Shown: positions 49,905 through 58,563 of the stretch, piece by piece
How the letters are laid out: every line of letters begins with the position of its first letter
Position numbering within the stretch: position 1 is the stretch's first letter
Assembly: GCF_016894385.1 (NCBI RefSeq)
Contig: NZ_CP069811.1
Span: forward strand, 348,501-412,500
DNA: 64,000 bases
Direction: 5' to 3'
Source: Cupriavidus oxalaticus
GTDB lineage: Bacteria > Pseudomonadota > Gammaproteobacteria > Burkholderiales > Burkholderiaceae
Position numbers and translations under genes: made by a program
The notes under the pieces: model-generated
Told to the model about the DNA's origin: nothing
Database searches by the model: none
Seen by the model: only the letters and a program-made list of their open reading frames with translations

Positions 49905-50714
49905 CTATCGAGCCGACATCTTCCGCGCGATGGCGTCGGCGCTGCGCCGCAGCGGCTCCAGGCATTGCGCCACCATCTGGTCGAGCGTGCGCACGCCCTG
50001 GATCCAGACGATGTTGACGCAGCCGTACACGCGTCCCTTCTCCTCCATGATGGGCACGGCCAGCGCCTCCAGCCGGTCGTTGGCCTCGGTGCGCGTCTTG
50101 TCGTAGTCGCCACCGAATCCCTGCTCGCGCACGCCGTAGCCGCGCCGCCGCGTGTGCTCGATCGAGCGGGTCAGGTTTGCCGCATCCCGTGCGATCGCGT
50201 CGCCGCCCCGGCGGCTGCGGCGCAGGGCCGCCAGGATCGTCTCGCGCTCCTTTTCCGGGCAGAAGGCCAGATACGCCCGTCCCACCGCGGAGCGGAGCAT
50301 GTTGACCTGGAAGCCAATGCTGTCACGCCGGATCATGAAGTACGACTCGGCCCGGTTCGTCTCGCACAGCACCATGGCGTTGCCGCGCCGGATCGCGAGA
50401 TCCGAGGGCCACAGGATCTCGGCCTGAAGCCGGTCCAGTTCGGGCGCCGCAAACTGGGCCAGCCGGTCGGTCAGTTCGGACTGCCGCCGGCTTCCCTGGG
50501 GCGGGCTGCCGGGACAATAGTGCCCGTCGGCGATGCGCCGCCAGATCAGGGCGCGGCGCTCCAGCGTCACCAGGATGCGCAGCAGGGTCGCCTTCGGCAG
50601 TCCCGTTTCGTCGTGCAATGCCTGCAGGCTGGTGCTCCCGGTGCTGCGGACCACATCGAGCACGGCCAGTCCCCGATCCAGCGCCGTGATCGTCTTGACC
50701 TTCGGATCCCACAT
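49905..50714 (-). CDS. IclR-family transcriptional regulator
   Basis: A 269-residue IclR regulator. The winged HTH is STSLQALHDETGLPKATLLR, with ILVTLERRALIWRR next. The GAF-like effector domain contains SDLAIRRGNAMVLCETNRAE, DSIGFQVNMLRSAVGRAYLA and EQGFGGDYDKTRTEANDRLE. GGGGAG precedes ATG 50714. It is divergent from the sulfatase-hydroquinone gene set. The palindrome at 50748-50764 between them is its probable operator. Its effector may be hydroquinone or a related phenol, by analogy with IclR regulators of aromatic pathways. Confidence 0.93.
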   Translation of the reverse strand: MWDPKVKTITALDRGLAVLDVVRSTGSTSLQALHDETGLPKATLLRILVTLERRALIWRRIADGHYCPGSPPQGSRRQSELTDRLAQFAAPELDRLQAEILWPSDLAIRRGNAMVLCETNRAESYFMIRRDSIGFQVNMLRSAVGRAYLAFCPEKERETILAALRRSRRGGDAIARDAANLTRSIEHTRRRGYGVREQGFGGDYDKTRTEANDRLEALAVPIMEEKGRVYGCVNIVWIQGVRTLDQMVAQCLEPLRRSADAIARKMSAR

Positions 50715-50747
50715 TCCTTGTCTCCCCTGGGGACGCGCCGCCCGTAG

Positions 50748-50764
50748 GTTTCACCCGGTGAAAC
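50748..50764. promoter_or_regulatory. IclR operator-like palindrome
   Basis: GTTTCACCCGGTGAAAC has perfect 8-bp arms around one central base, located 34 bases upstream of the iclR start and 128 bases upstream of the sulfatase start. IclR-family proteins typically bind short palindromes in such divergent gaps. Confidence 0.75.
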
Positions 50765-50891
50765 TCTAGCAGAAGCCGCTTGAGAAGCCCAGCTGCAGGA
50801 AATATTGTTCTGGCCATGGCGGCGGCATGCAGCGGCGGCACGGCAAGCGGGTCTGACCGCTTCAACACGAAAGCGAAGAGGAGACGTCGAG

Positions 50892-52469
50892 ATGGAAGCG
50901 CAACACGTACGCAATGTCCTTTGGATCATGTGTGATCAATTGCGCTGGGACTATCTCTCCTGCTATGGCCATCCCCGCCTGCACACGCCCAACATCGATC
51001 GCCTCGCCAGCCGCGGCGTGCGCTTCACCAACGCGTTTGTCCAGGGGCCGGTGTGCGGCCCGTCGCGCATGTCCTACTACACGGGACGGTATGTGACGAG
51101 CCATGGCGCCGTCTGGAATTTCGTGCCGATGCCGGTGGGCGAGATGACGCTTGGCGACTTCCTGCGGCCGCACGGCGTGCGCGTCGCGGTAGCGGGCAAG
51201 ACGCATGTGGAGGCCGACCGGGCCGGCATCAGGCGCCTCGGTATCGATCCGCGCAGTGCCGAAGGCGTGCTCGTTGCGCAAGGCGGCTTCGAGCCGTTCG
51301 AGCGCGACGACGGCATCTGGCCGCCGGGCTTTGCCGACGAGACTCACCAGTACACCGCCTACCTGCGCGCGCGTGGCTACGACGGCGAGAACCCGTGGCA
51401 CGACCATGCCAACTCGGCCGCCGGAGATAACGGGGAAGTCCTGTCGGGCTGGGACATGCGCCACGCGAGGCGGCCCGCCCGGGTGCGCGAGGAAGACTCT
51501 GAGACGCCTTACATGACGCGCCGCGCCATCGATTTCATCGAGCAGAGCGGCGATCAACCCTGGGTGTTGCATCTCTCGTACATCAAGCCGCACTGGCCCT
51601 ACGTGGCTCCCGCGCCATATCACGCCATGTACGGCCCGGAGGATGTGCTGCCGGTCAGGCAGCATCCGGGCGAACTGGATCACGCGCATCCCGTGCTGCA
51701 GGGCTTTCGCAACTGCGAGGTGAGCCGCAATTTCTCGCGGGCGGAGGTACGCGAAACCGTCATCCCCACATACATGGGCCTGATCAAACAGCTCGACGAC
51801 CAGCTCGGCGTGCTGTTCGGGTATCTCGAACGCACCGGCCGCTTCGACGACACCATGATCATTTTCTCGAGCGACCATGGCGACTACCTCGGCGACCACT
51901 ACCTGGGCGAGAAAGAACTCTTCCACGACAGCGTGGCCAAGGTGCCGCTGATCATCTACGACCCGCGCGTGAACGCCGCGCGCGGGCATGTGGAATCGCG
52001 GCTGGTGGAGGCCATCGACCTGGTGCCGACCATTCTCGACGCCTACGGGCTGCCCGTTCCCGACCACGTCGTGGAAGGCCGGTCGCTCGCGCCGCTGCTG
52101 CGCGGCGAATCGCCTGACGCGTGGCGCGACGCGGTGTTCGCCGAGAACGACTACGCCTTCCGCGATTTCGTGCGGGAACCGATCGGCCGTCCGGCGCATG
52201 GTTGCCACATGACGATGGTGCGCGATCACGACTGGAAATTCGTGCACTTCGAGGGGCTGCGCCCGCAGTTGTTCGACTTGCGCAACGACCCGGACGAGTT
52301 CGTCGATCTCGGCGCCGATCCCGCCTACGCGGCGGTGCGCGAGCGTTTCCAGCAGCGCCTGTTCGACTGGCTGCGCAATCGCCGCATCCATCCGACGATC
52401 AGCCACGACGCCATGGCCGGATGGACGCGCAAGGAGGAAGAGGTCGGCATCCATATCGGCCGCTGGTAG
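50892..52469 (+). CDS. Sulfatase-superfamily hydrolase (arylsulfatase or phosphonate/phosphate monoester hydrolase)
   Basis: A 525-residue alkaline-phosphatase-superfamily enzyme. The formylglycine motif C55-GPSR with its TGR extension is in PVCGPSRMSYYTGRYV. Metal residues come from IMCDQLRWDYLSCYG and FSSDHGDYLGDHYLGEKELF. GAGGAG precedes ATG 50892. No signal peptide is visible, so it is probably cytoplasmic, like phosphonate monoester hydrolases and choline-sulfatase-like enzymes. It heads the hydroquinone gene set, so release of hydroquinone from an aryl ester (for example a sulfate) is a reasonable but untested inference. Confidence 0.85.
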   Translation: MEAQHVRNVLWIMCDQLRWDYLSCYGHPRLHTPNIDRLASRGVRFTNAFVQGPVCGPSRMSYYTGRYVTSHGAVWNFVPMPVGEMTLGDFLRPHGVRVAVAGKTHVEADRAGIRRLGIDPRSAEGVLVAQGGFEPFERDDGIWPPGFADETHQYTAYLRARGYDGENPWHDHANSAAGDNGEVLSGWDMRHARRPARVREEDSETPYMTRRAIDFIEQSGDQPWVLHLSYIKPHWPYVAPAPYHAMYGPEDVLPVRQHPGELDHAHPVLQGFRNCEVSRNFSRAEVRETVIPTYMGLIKQLDDQLGVLFGYLERTGRFDDTMIIFSSDHGDYLGDHYLGEKELFHDSVAKVPLIIYDPRVNAARGHVESRLVEAIDLVPTILDAYGLPVPDHVVEGRSLAPLLRGESPDAWRDAVFAENDYAFRDFVREPIGRPAHGCHMTMVRDHDWKFVHFEGLRPQLFDLRNDPDEFVDLGADPAYAAVRERFQQRLFDWLRNRRIHPTISHDAMAGWTRKEEEVGIHIGRW

Positions 52470-52530
52470 CAATATCCGGTAGCGGCCGCCAGAGAGCCGC
52501 CCGGCATCAGGAAACCCATCAGGAGACAAC

Positions 52531-53511
52531 ATGAAGCCCCTACGCCTGGCACTTGCCCTTGCCTGCCCACTCGTCTGCCAGTTCGCGATCGCGCCGCCGG
52601 CAGCCGCGCAGGCCGATTGGCCCAGCCGGCCAATCCGGATCGTCGTGGCATTCCCGGCCGGATCGCCCGGCGACATTGCATCGCGACTGGTCGCTGACAA
52701 GCTCGGCCGGTCGCTCAGGCAGCCGGTGGTGGTGGAGAACCGGCCGGGCGCAGGCGGCAATATCGGCGCCGACGTGGTCGCCAAGTCGCCGGCCGATGGC
52801 TACACCTTCCTGCAAGGCCCGGACACCATCCTGACGGTCAATCCGGCGATCTACCGCAAGCTCAACTTCAAGCCCGGCGACCTCACGCCCGTGATTACGC
52901 TTGCGCGCTTCAACCAGATGCTGGTCTGTGTGCCGTCGTCGGGGATCCGGTCCGTTGCCGACCTGGCAAAGAAGGCCCGGTCCACGCCGGAGGGATTGAC
53001 CTATGCGTCCGGCGGCCCCGGCGTACCGGGCCATCTGGCGATGGAGATGTACGTCGCGCAAGCAGGAATCAGGATGACGCATGTGCCGTACAAGGGGCCG
53101 TCGCCCGCGATGCAGGACGTGCTGGCCGGACAGGTGCCGTGCGGATACCTGGCATCGCCGGTGGTCGCGCCAATGGTCAAGGCCGGCAAGCTCGTCGGGC
53201 TGGCGGTATCCGGTTCCACGCGCTCGGCGCTGGCGCCGCAGGTGCCGACCATGGCCGAGGCCGGTGTCAGTGGCTACGACGCGAGCTTCAGCGAACTGCT
53301 GCTCGCGCCCAAGGGCACGCCGGGCCCGATCGTGCGCCGCATGAACGAGGAGATCGGCCGCATCGTGCAGCTGCCGGAGGTCCGCGCGAAGCTGCTCGCC
53401 AACGATCTCGACCCTGCGCCGGACCAGCCCGCCGCGCTGGCCCGGCAGATTGAAGCCGACACCGCCAAGTGGCAGGCCGTGATTCGCCGGGTGGGTGTGT
53501 ATCTGGACTGA
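52531..53511 (+). CDS. Bug-family periplasmic substrate-binding protein
   Basis: A 326-residue Bug receptor with a signal peptide (MKPLRLALALACPLVCQFAI, cleavage near AAAQA). RIVVAFPAGSPGDIASRLVA replaces the usual FPPGG with FPAGS. ENRPGAGGNIGADVV and VPYKGPSPAMQDVLAGQ are standard. It lies between the sulfatase-type hydrolase and the hydroquinone dioxygenase genes on one strand, so the ligand may be the phenolic ester or acid that feeds the pathway. Permease genes are absent locally. Confidence 0.93.
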   Translation: MKPLRLALALACPLVCQFAIAPPAAAQADWPSRPIRIVVAFPAGSPGDIASRLVADKLGRSLRQPVVVENRPGAGGNIGADVVAKSPADGYTFLQGPDTILTVNPAIYRKLNFKPGDLTPVITLARFNQMLVCVPSSGIRSVADLAKKARSTPEGLTYASGGPGVPGHLAMEMYVAQAGIRMTHVPYKGPSPAMQDVLAGQVPCGYLASPVVAPMVKAGKLVGLAVSGSTRSALAPQVPTMAEAGVSGYDASFSELLLAPKGTPGPIVRRMNEEIGRIVQLPEVRAKLLANDLDPAPDQPAALARQIEADTAKWQAVIRRVGVYLD

Positions 53512-53534
53512 TCCCGGCCATCGCCACAGACAAC

Positions 53535-53588
53535 CGCAAACGCAAACGCAACCGCAACCGCAACCGCAACCGCAAACGCAAACGCAAG
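53535..53588. repeat. Nine-unit hexanucleotide tandem repeat (CGCAAM)
   Basis: Nine contiguous 6-bp units in order are CGCAAA x2, CGCAAC x4, CGCAAA x2 and CGCAAG x1. The array lies between the Bug stop codon and the hapC-like start, ending about 50 bases before that start. Units in the reverse frame would read alternating Phe/Val-Ala, but no gene is expected there. Copy number could vary by slippage and alter spacing in the mRNA leader. Confidence 0.9.
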
Positions 53589-53638
53589 CGCACGACCGAC
53601 ATTCACCGGCGGCGTACCCCTCAACTCAGGAGACATCC

Positions 53639-54127
53639 ATGACGACATCCATGTCCCGGACCGTATTCGGTTCCCTCGACAACTACCGCAAGGGCGGCAT
53701 CGAAGTGACCCAGGGCGATGCCCGCCACTACGTGTTTTCCAACGTCTTTGAAGTGGCCGCAACCTCGGCACCGTACGAGCGCGTGGTGGTCGGCAAGAAC
53801 CTGGAGTACGTGGTGGAAGCCGCGCGTGCGCAAGGGCAGTCGGCATGGTTCGCCTGCTCGCACGATGAATTCGTGATTTCGATGGATGGCGAGGTGCGCG
53901 TGGATTTCGTCAAGCTGGATGCAGCTCCCGCCGCCGCGGACGGCGCGGCGCTGGCCGAGCCCGTGGGCCGCAAGATGGGCCACGTGGTGCTGGGCAGGGG
54001 CCACCAGAGCCTGCTGCCGGCTGGCTGCGCGTACCGCTTCAGCGCGACCAAGCCGTGCACGCTGCTCGTGCAGTCGAAGCTCGGTGTGCTGTCCGTGCAG
54101 AAGTGGGCGCAAATCTGCCTGCAATGA
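53639..54127 (+). CDS. hapC: Hydroquinone 1,2-dioxygenase small (alpha) subunit
   Basis: A 162-residue protein matching the small subunit of two-component hydroquinone dioxygenases (HapC/PnpC). It is a cupin-like domain with GSLDNYRKGGIEVTQGDARH, YVFSNVFEVAATSAPYERV and a C-terminal SVQKWAQICLQ. It carries no iron ligands of its own but is needed with the large subunit encoded 50 bases downstream. AGGAG six bases before ATG 53639 fixes the start. Size, order and partner genes agree with the hapCDEF and pnpCDEF clusters. Confidence 0.87.
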   Translation: MTTSMSRTVFGSLDNYRKGGIEVTQGDARHYVFSNVFEVAATSAPYERVVVGKNLEYVVEAARAQGQSAWFACSHDEFVISMDGEVRVDFVKLDAAPAAADGAALAEPVGRKMGHVVLGRGHQSLLPAGCAYRFSATKPCTLLVQSKLGVLSVQKWAQICLQ

Positions 54128-54177
54128 ACTGCCCGCACTGATTCCACATCCCCAGCAAAGAACTCAGGAGACACACC

Positions 54178-55203
54178 ATGGCCATGCTCGACGTCGCCGA
54201 CAAGCCCCAAGCCGCCACCTTCGGCGCCGATAAAGTCCAGTCCGGCGCCCCCGACCCCGTCACCGGCTATCGCGACTTCACCCTCGGCGCCTTCCGCTTC
54301 TCGCGCGACGCCTACTTCGCCACCATCCAGTGGCCCGTCAACGGCCAGTTCCGTACGCACGCCATTCCCGCCGACGCCTTCCTGCGCGCCATGATGCGCG
54401 ACGTGGCCTGGGGCTTCTTCTACGGCTGGGTCAACTTCGACCACGTGTTCGGCACGCGCAACCACTATGGCAAGGTCGACATGTACGCCGGCGCCTTCAA
54501 CGGCGTGATGAAGGACGCGGGCGTCGACTACACTGAGACTTTCGACACCCCGGTCATCATGGCCACCTTCAAGGCCATTCTGCACGACTGGACCAACGAA
54601 GGCTTCGATCCGTTCGCTGCCCCCGAGGAAACCGGCAGCGCCTTTGGCCACAAGCACGGCGACAACGCCGCCGCCATCGAGCGCACGCGCATCGCCACGC
54701 GCCGCATGCCTGGGCTGCCGGACGATTCCCCGCTGCGCGACGACTTGCCCGTCAATCGCGCTTTCCTCGACGTTGCGCAGGACGAGCCCGCTGTCCACGT
54801 CGAACCCGGCTTTGAGGGCCAGCTTCACGCGTTCAACCTGTTCAAGTACCTGTCGCGCTCCGACGTGACGTGGAACCCGTCGGTCACGTCGGTGTGCGGC
54901 CAGAGCCTGTTCTGCCCGACCACGGAGGAATTCATCCTGCCGGTCTTCCATGGCAACGATCGCGTGGAGTGGTTCCTGCAACTGTCCGACGAGATCGTAT
55001 GGGACATCGGCGACAAGAACACCGGCTCGCCCCGCGCCCGCATCACCATGCGTGCCGGCGACATCTGCGCAATGCCGGCCGACATCCGCCACCAGGGATA
55101 CTCGACCAGGCGCTCGATGCTGCTGGTGTGGGAGAACGCCACGCCGAACCTGCCGAAGCGGTACGAGAGCGGGGAACTGAAGCCATATCCGGTGGATTTC
55201 TGA
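54178..55203 (+). CDS. hapD: Hydroquinone 1,2-dioxygenase large (beta) subunit
   Basis: A 341-residue catalytic subunit cleaving hydroquinone to 4-hydroxymuconic semialdehyde. The expected Fe ligands are visible: H258, N260 and E264 in PVFHGNDRVEWF and H305 in DIRHQGYS, matching the His/Asn/Glu/His set described for PnpD-type enzymes. TWNPSVTSVCGQSLFCPTTE precedes the site. CAGGAG lies just upstream of ATG 54178. It follows hapC directly and precedes the semialdehyde dehydrogenase. Confidence 0.92.
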   Translation: MAMLDVADKPQAATFGADKVQSGAPDPVTGYRDFTLGAFRFSRDAYFATIQWPVNGQFRTHAIPADAFLRAMMRDVAWGFFYGWVNFDHVFGTRNHYGKVDMYAGAFNGVMKDAGVDYTETFDTPVIMATFKAILHDWTNEGFDPFAAPEETGSAFGHKHGDNAAAIERTRIATRRMPGLPDDSPLRDDLPVNRAFLDVAQDEPAVHVEPGFEGQLHAFNLFKYLSRSDVTWNPSVTSVCGQSLFCPTTEEFILPVFHGNDRVEWFLQLSDEIVWDIGDKNTGSPRARITMRAGDICAMPADIRHQGYSTRRSMLLVWENATPNLPKRYESGELKPYPVDF

Positions 55204-55231
55204 CCGTCCGCGCCTTGCCTTAAAAGCACAC

Positions 55232-56710
55232 ATGGAATATCGCATCATGCAGAACAAGCTCTTCATCAATGGCCGCTTCGTCGACGCGCTGGCCGGCGGC
55301 ACCATCGACGTGCTGAATCCGCACGACGCCAGCCTCATTACCTCGATCGCCGCTGCCGAGGCGGCCGATGTGGATCTCGCCGTCGAGGCCGCTGCCCGCG
55401 CGTTTCCCGCCTGGTCCCGCATGGCTGCCGCCGAGCGCGGGCGCCTGCTGCTGAAGCTGGCCGACGCCATCGAAGCGCACACGGAGGAGCTGGCGCAGCT
55501 CGAATCGCTCGACACCGGGCATCCGATTCGCGACTCCCGCGCCCTCGACGTGCCGCGCACCGCCGCCTGCTTCCGCTACTTCGGCGGCATGGCCGACAAG
55601 CTGCAGGGCTCGGTCATCCCGGTGGAGACCGGCTTCCTCAACTACGTGCAGCGCGCCCCCATCGGCGTGGTCGGCCAGATCGTGCCGTGGAACTTTCCGC
55701 TGATGTTCACGAGCTGGAAGATGGGCCCGGCGCTGGCGGCCGGCAATACCGTGGTGATCAAGCCGTCCGAGCTGACGCCGCTGTCGTCGCTGCGGATTGC
55801 CGAGCTGATGGCCGAAGTGGGTTTTCCGGCGGGCGTGGTCAACATGGTGCCGGGCTACGGCCACACGGCGGGCCAGCGGCTGGCCGAGCATCCGGGGGTC
55901 GGCAAGATTGCCTTCACCGGCTCGACTGCCACGGGCCGGCGCATCGTGGAGGCGTCGAAGGGCAACCTGAAGCGCGTGCAGCTCGAACTGGGCGGCAAGG
56001 GTGCCAACATCGTGTTCGAGGATGCGAATTTGGACGCAGCCATCAACGGCGCCGCCTGGGCGATCTTCCACAACCAGGGGCAGGCGTGCATCGCGGGTTC
56101 GCGGCTGATGCTGCATGAACGCATCGCCGACGAGTTCCTCGACCGCTTCGGCAAGCTGGCGGCGTCGATCCGGCTGGGCAATCCGCTCGATCCGGATACG
56201 GAGATGGGCCCGCTGACGTCGGCGCAGCATCGCGACAAGGTCCTGTCTTATACCGGCGTGGCGCGGGAGCAGGGCGGCCGTGTGCTGACCGGTGGCCGGG
56301 CGCCGGCGCTGGCGGGGCTGGAGCAGGGCTATTACGTCGAGCCGACCATCGTCGAGGCCGGGCCGCACGACCGCGTGGCGCAGGAAGAAGTGTTCGGTCC
56401 CTTCGTCACCGTGCTGCGCTTTGGCAACGACGAGGAAGCGCTGGCCATCGCCAATGCCACCGAGTACGGCCTCGGCAGCGGCCTGTGGACGCGCGACCTG
56501 AGCCGCGCCCACAAAATGGCCAACGGCATCCATGCCGGCATGTGCTGGATCAACTGCTACAAGCGGGTGAACCCCGGCAGCCCGTTCGGCGGGCTGGGCC
56601 AGTCCGGCTACGGTCGCGAGATGGGCTTCGAGGCCATGCACGACTACACGGAGGCGCGGTCGGTATGGGTCAACGTGGACGCCACGATACCGCCGCATTT
56701 CAAGCGCTGA
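55232..56710 (+). CDS. hapE: 4-Hydroxymuconic semialdehyde dehydrogenase
   Basis: A 492-residue aldehyde dehydrogenase (or 487 from ATG 55247, which has GGAA at better spacing). GVVGQIVPWNFPLMFTSWKM, KPSELTPLSSLRIAEL, FTGSTATGRRIVEAS, the general base in LELGGKGANIVF, the Cys in NQGQACIAGSRLML and EEVFGPFVTVLRF are complete. Its position after hapCD and before maleylacetate reductase assigns oxidation of 4-hydroxymuconic semialdehyde to maleylacetate, rather than a general aldehyde role. Confidence 0.9.
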   Translation: MEYRIMQNKLFINGRFVDALAGGTIDVLNPHDASLITSIAAAEAADVDLAVEAAARAFPAWSRMAAAERGRLLLKLADAIEAHTEELAQLESLDTGHPIRDSRALDVPRTAACFRYFGGMADKLQGSVIPVETGFLNYVQRAPIGVVGQIVPWNFPLMFTSWKMGPALAAGNTVVIKPSELTPLSSLRIAELMAEVGFPAGVVNMVPGYGHTAGQRLAEHPGVGKIAFTGSTATGRRIVEASKGNLKRVQLELGGKGANIVFEDANLDAAINGAAWAIFHNQGQACIAGSRLMLHERIADEFLDRFGKLAASIRLGNPLDPDTEMGPLTSAQHRDKVLSYTGVAREQGGRVLTGGRAPALAGLEQGYYVEPTIVEAGPHDRVAQEEVFGPFVTVLRFGNDEEALAIANATEYGLGSGLWTRDLSRAHKMANGIHAGMCWINCYKRVNPGSPFGGLGQSGYGREMGFEAMHDYTEARSVWVNVDATIPPHFKR

Positions 56711-56751
56711 AGCATTCGGCCAGCTCAATGAGTCAGGAGTCAGGAGGGGGG

Positions 56752-57819
56752 ATGGAATCGTTTGTCTACCAGGCCACGCCGTCGCGGGTGGTCTTCGGGC
56801 CGGGTCGGCTGGCGGCGCTGCCCGACGAGGTGAAGCGGCTCGGCGCGCAGCGCGCCCTGGTGCTCACCACGCCGGAGCAGCGTCCGCTCGGCGAGCGCGT
56901 GGCGGCGCTGCTGGGAGAGTGCTCGGCGGGCGTCTATAGCCAGGCGGTGATGCACGTGCCGGCCGAGGTGGCGCTAGCCGCCCGGGACGAGGCCGCGCGG
57001 CTGGGTGCCGACTGCTACGTGGCGGTCGGCGGCGGCTCCACCATCGGGCTCGGCAAGGCCATCGCCCTGGTTTCGGGGCAGCCCATCATTGCCGTCCCGA
57101 CCACCTACGCGGGGTCGGAAGTCACGCCGATCTACGGACTGACCGAAGGGCGCCTGAAGAAGACCGGCCGCGACCAGCGCGTGTTGCCGCGCACCGTTGT
57201 CTACGATCCCCAACTGACGCTGACCTTGCCGGCCGATGTCTCCGCCGCCTCCGGCATGAACGCGATGGCGCACGCGGTCGAGGCGATGTATGCCGAAGAC
57301 GCCAATCCGATCATCAGCCTGATGGCGGAGGAGTCGGTCCGCGCGCTGGCCGGGTCGTTGCCCGGTGTGGTGCAACGGCCGGACGACATCGACGCACGCG
57401 GCCGCGCCCTGTACGGTGCGTGGCTGGCAGGCGCCTGCCTGGGCACGGTCGGCATGGCGATCCATCACAAGCTCTGCCATACGCTGGGCGGTCGCTTCAA
57501 CCTGCCGCACGCGCAGACGCATGCCGTCATGCTGCCGCATACCGCCCACTACAATCACGCCGCCGCGCCGCATGCGCTGGAACGCGTGGCGCGGGCGCTG
57601 GGCGGCGAACGGGCACAGGACGCCGGTCCGCTGCTGTTCAGGCTGAACCAGTCGCTGGGCATCGCCACGGCGCTGTCGGCCATCGGCATGCCCGAGGAAG
57701 GGCTGGACGAGGCCGCCACGCTGGCCTGCACCAATCCGTACTACAACCCCAGGCGCGTCGAACGCGAGGCGGTTCGCGCGCTGCTCGGACGTGCCTGGCG
57801 CGGCGAAGGCCCGGCCTGA
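56752..57819 (+). CDS. hapF: Maleylacetate reductase
   Basis: A 355-residue iron-alcohol-dehydrogenase-family reductase converting maleylacetate to 3-oxoadipate with NAD(P)H. VVFGPGRLAALPDEVKRLGA, the cofactor loop VAVGGGSTIGLGKAIALVSG, IIAVPTTYAGSEVTPIYGLT, and the His-rich region AIHHKLCHTLGGRFNLPHAQ, then THAVMLPH, are characteristic. AGGAGG with suitable spacing selects ATG 56752 over upstream in-frame Met codons. Normal family length. It completes the hydroquinone-to-3-oxoadipate route. Confidence 0.93.
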   Translation: MESFVYQATPSRVVFGPGRLAALPDEVKRLGAQRALVLTTPEQRPLGERVAALLGECSAGVYSQAVMHVPAEVALAARDEAARLGADCYVAVGGGSTIGLGKAIALVSGQPIIAVPTTYAGSEVTPIYGLTEGRLKKTGRDQRVLPRTVVYDPQLTLTLPADVSAASGMNAMAHAVEAMYAEDANPIISLMAEESVRALAGSLPGVVQRPDDIDARGRALYGAWLAGACLGTVGMAIHHKLCHTLGGRFNLPHAQTHAVMLPHTAHYNHAAAPHALERVARALGGERAQDAGPLLFRLNQSLGIATALSAIGMPEEGLDEAATLACTNPYYNPRRVEREAVRALLGRAWRGEGPA

Positions 57820-57926
57820 ATGCGGCCCGCCGACCATCCGCCGGCGCGGCGCTTCGGCTTCGATGGGCCGTCCCGCGATGCGCGCCACCACTTCGTCCTC
57901 GACCCGACCTCGCAAGGCTGATCGCC

Positions 57927-58241
57927 ATGTCCCGCTTCTATGCCATCTTCGCCACCGACAAGCCGGCCATGCTGGCCGTGCGCGAGCGCGTGCGCCCCGC
58001 CCATCGCGCCTATCTGCGCAACGCCGCGAGCGGGCACGGCGTATCCGTGCGGCTCGGTGGCCCGACGCTGGATGCCCGGTCCGGCACGATGAACGGCACG
58101 CTGCTGGTCATCGAGGCCGAGCACATCGACGACGTCCAACGCTTCGTCAGTGAGGATCCCTACATGCACGCCGGCATCTTTGAACGTGTGGAGATACGTC
58201 CGTGGAACTGGAGCCTGGGCAACCCCGGGCGCGAGGTGTGA
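57927..58241 (+). CDS. YCII/YciI-like small protein
   Basis: A 104-residue protein of the YciI superfamily, with MSRFYAIFATDKPAMLAVRE, RPAHRAYLRNAAS, LLVIEAEHIDDVQRFVSEDP and MHAGIFERVEIRPWNW. The conserved His (RPAH) and Asp (SEDP) expected for the fold are present. Relatives occur in aromatic catabolic operons as dehydrochlorinase-like or muconolactone-isomerase-like enzymes. Its TGA is four bases before the Rieske ferredoxin start. A role in isomerising or protecting a pathway intermediate is inferred. Confidence 0.85.
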   Translation: MSRFYAIFATDKPAMLAVRERVRPAHRAYLRNAASGHGVSVRLGGPTLDARSGTMNGTLLVIEAEHIDDVQRFVSEDPYMHAGIFERVEIRPWNWSLGNPGREV

Positions 58242-58245
58242 GGAT

Positions 58246-58563
58246 ATGGACACCACCATGCTCTGCCATCTCGATGCCGTGCCCGACGGCGGCGCTCGCG
58301 TGATCGACCGTGACCCGGGCGTCATCGTGGTCCGGCGGGGGCAACAGGTCTGGGCCTACATCAATCGATGTCCCCACTTCTCCATCCCGCTGGATTTCGA
58401 GCCGGGCACCATCTGCACGTATGACGCGGAGGTGCTGATGTGCGCCCATCATTCCGCGCTGTTCCGCTTTACCGACGGCGTCTGCATCGACGGCCCGTGC
58501 CGCGATGCGGCGCTGTCACCGCTGGCCGTGCAGGTCATCGAGGGGCGGGTGTGCCTGTGTTAG
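58246..58563 (+). CDS. Rieske-type [2Fe-2S] ferredoxin
   Basis: A 105-residue soluble Rieske protein with C42-x-H44 (NRCPHFSIPLDF) and C66-x2-H69 (LMCAHHSALFRF). No oxygenase large subunit lies in this operon. It may keep the extradiol iron of HapCD reduced, as plant-type ferredoxins (XylT) do for catechol 2,3-dioxygenase, or serve an oxygenase encoded elsewhere. It is the last gene of the hydroquinone unit and overlaps its translational context with the YciI-like gene. Confidence 0.88.
   Translation: MDTTMLCHLDAVPDGGARVIDRDPGVIVVRRGQQVWAYINRCPHFSIPLDFEPGTICTYDAEVLMCAHHSALFRFTDGVCIDGPCRDAALSPLAVQVIEGRVCLC

Noticed and set aside
53495..54127. Longer hapC frame including a Gln/Thr/Pro-rich N-terminus
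   Set aside because: The extra residues come from the hexanucleotide array; AGGAG and family length support ATG 53639.
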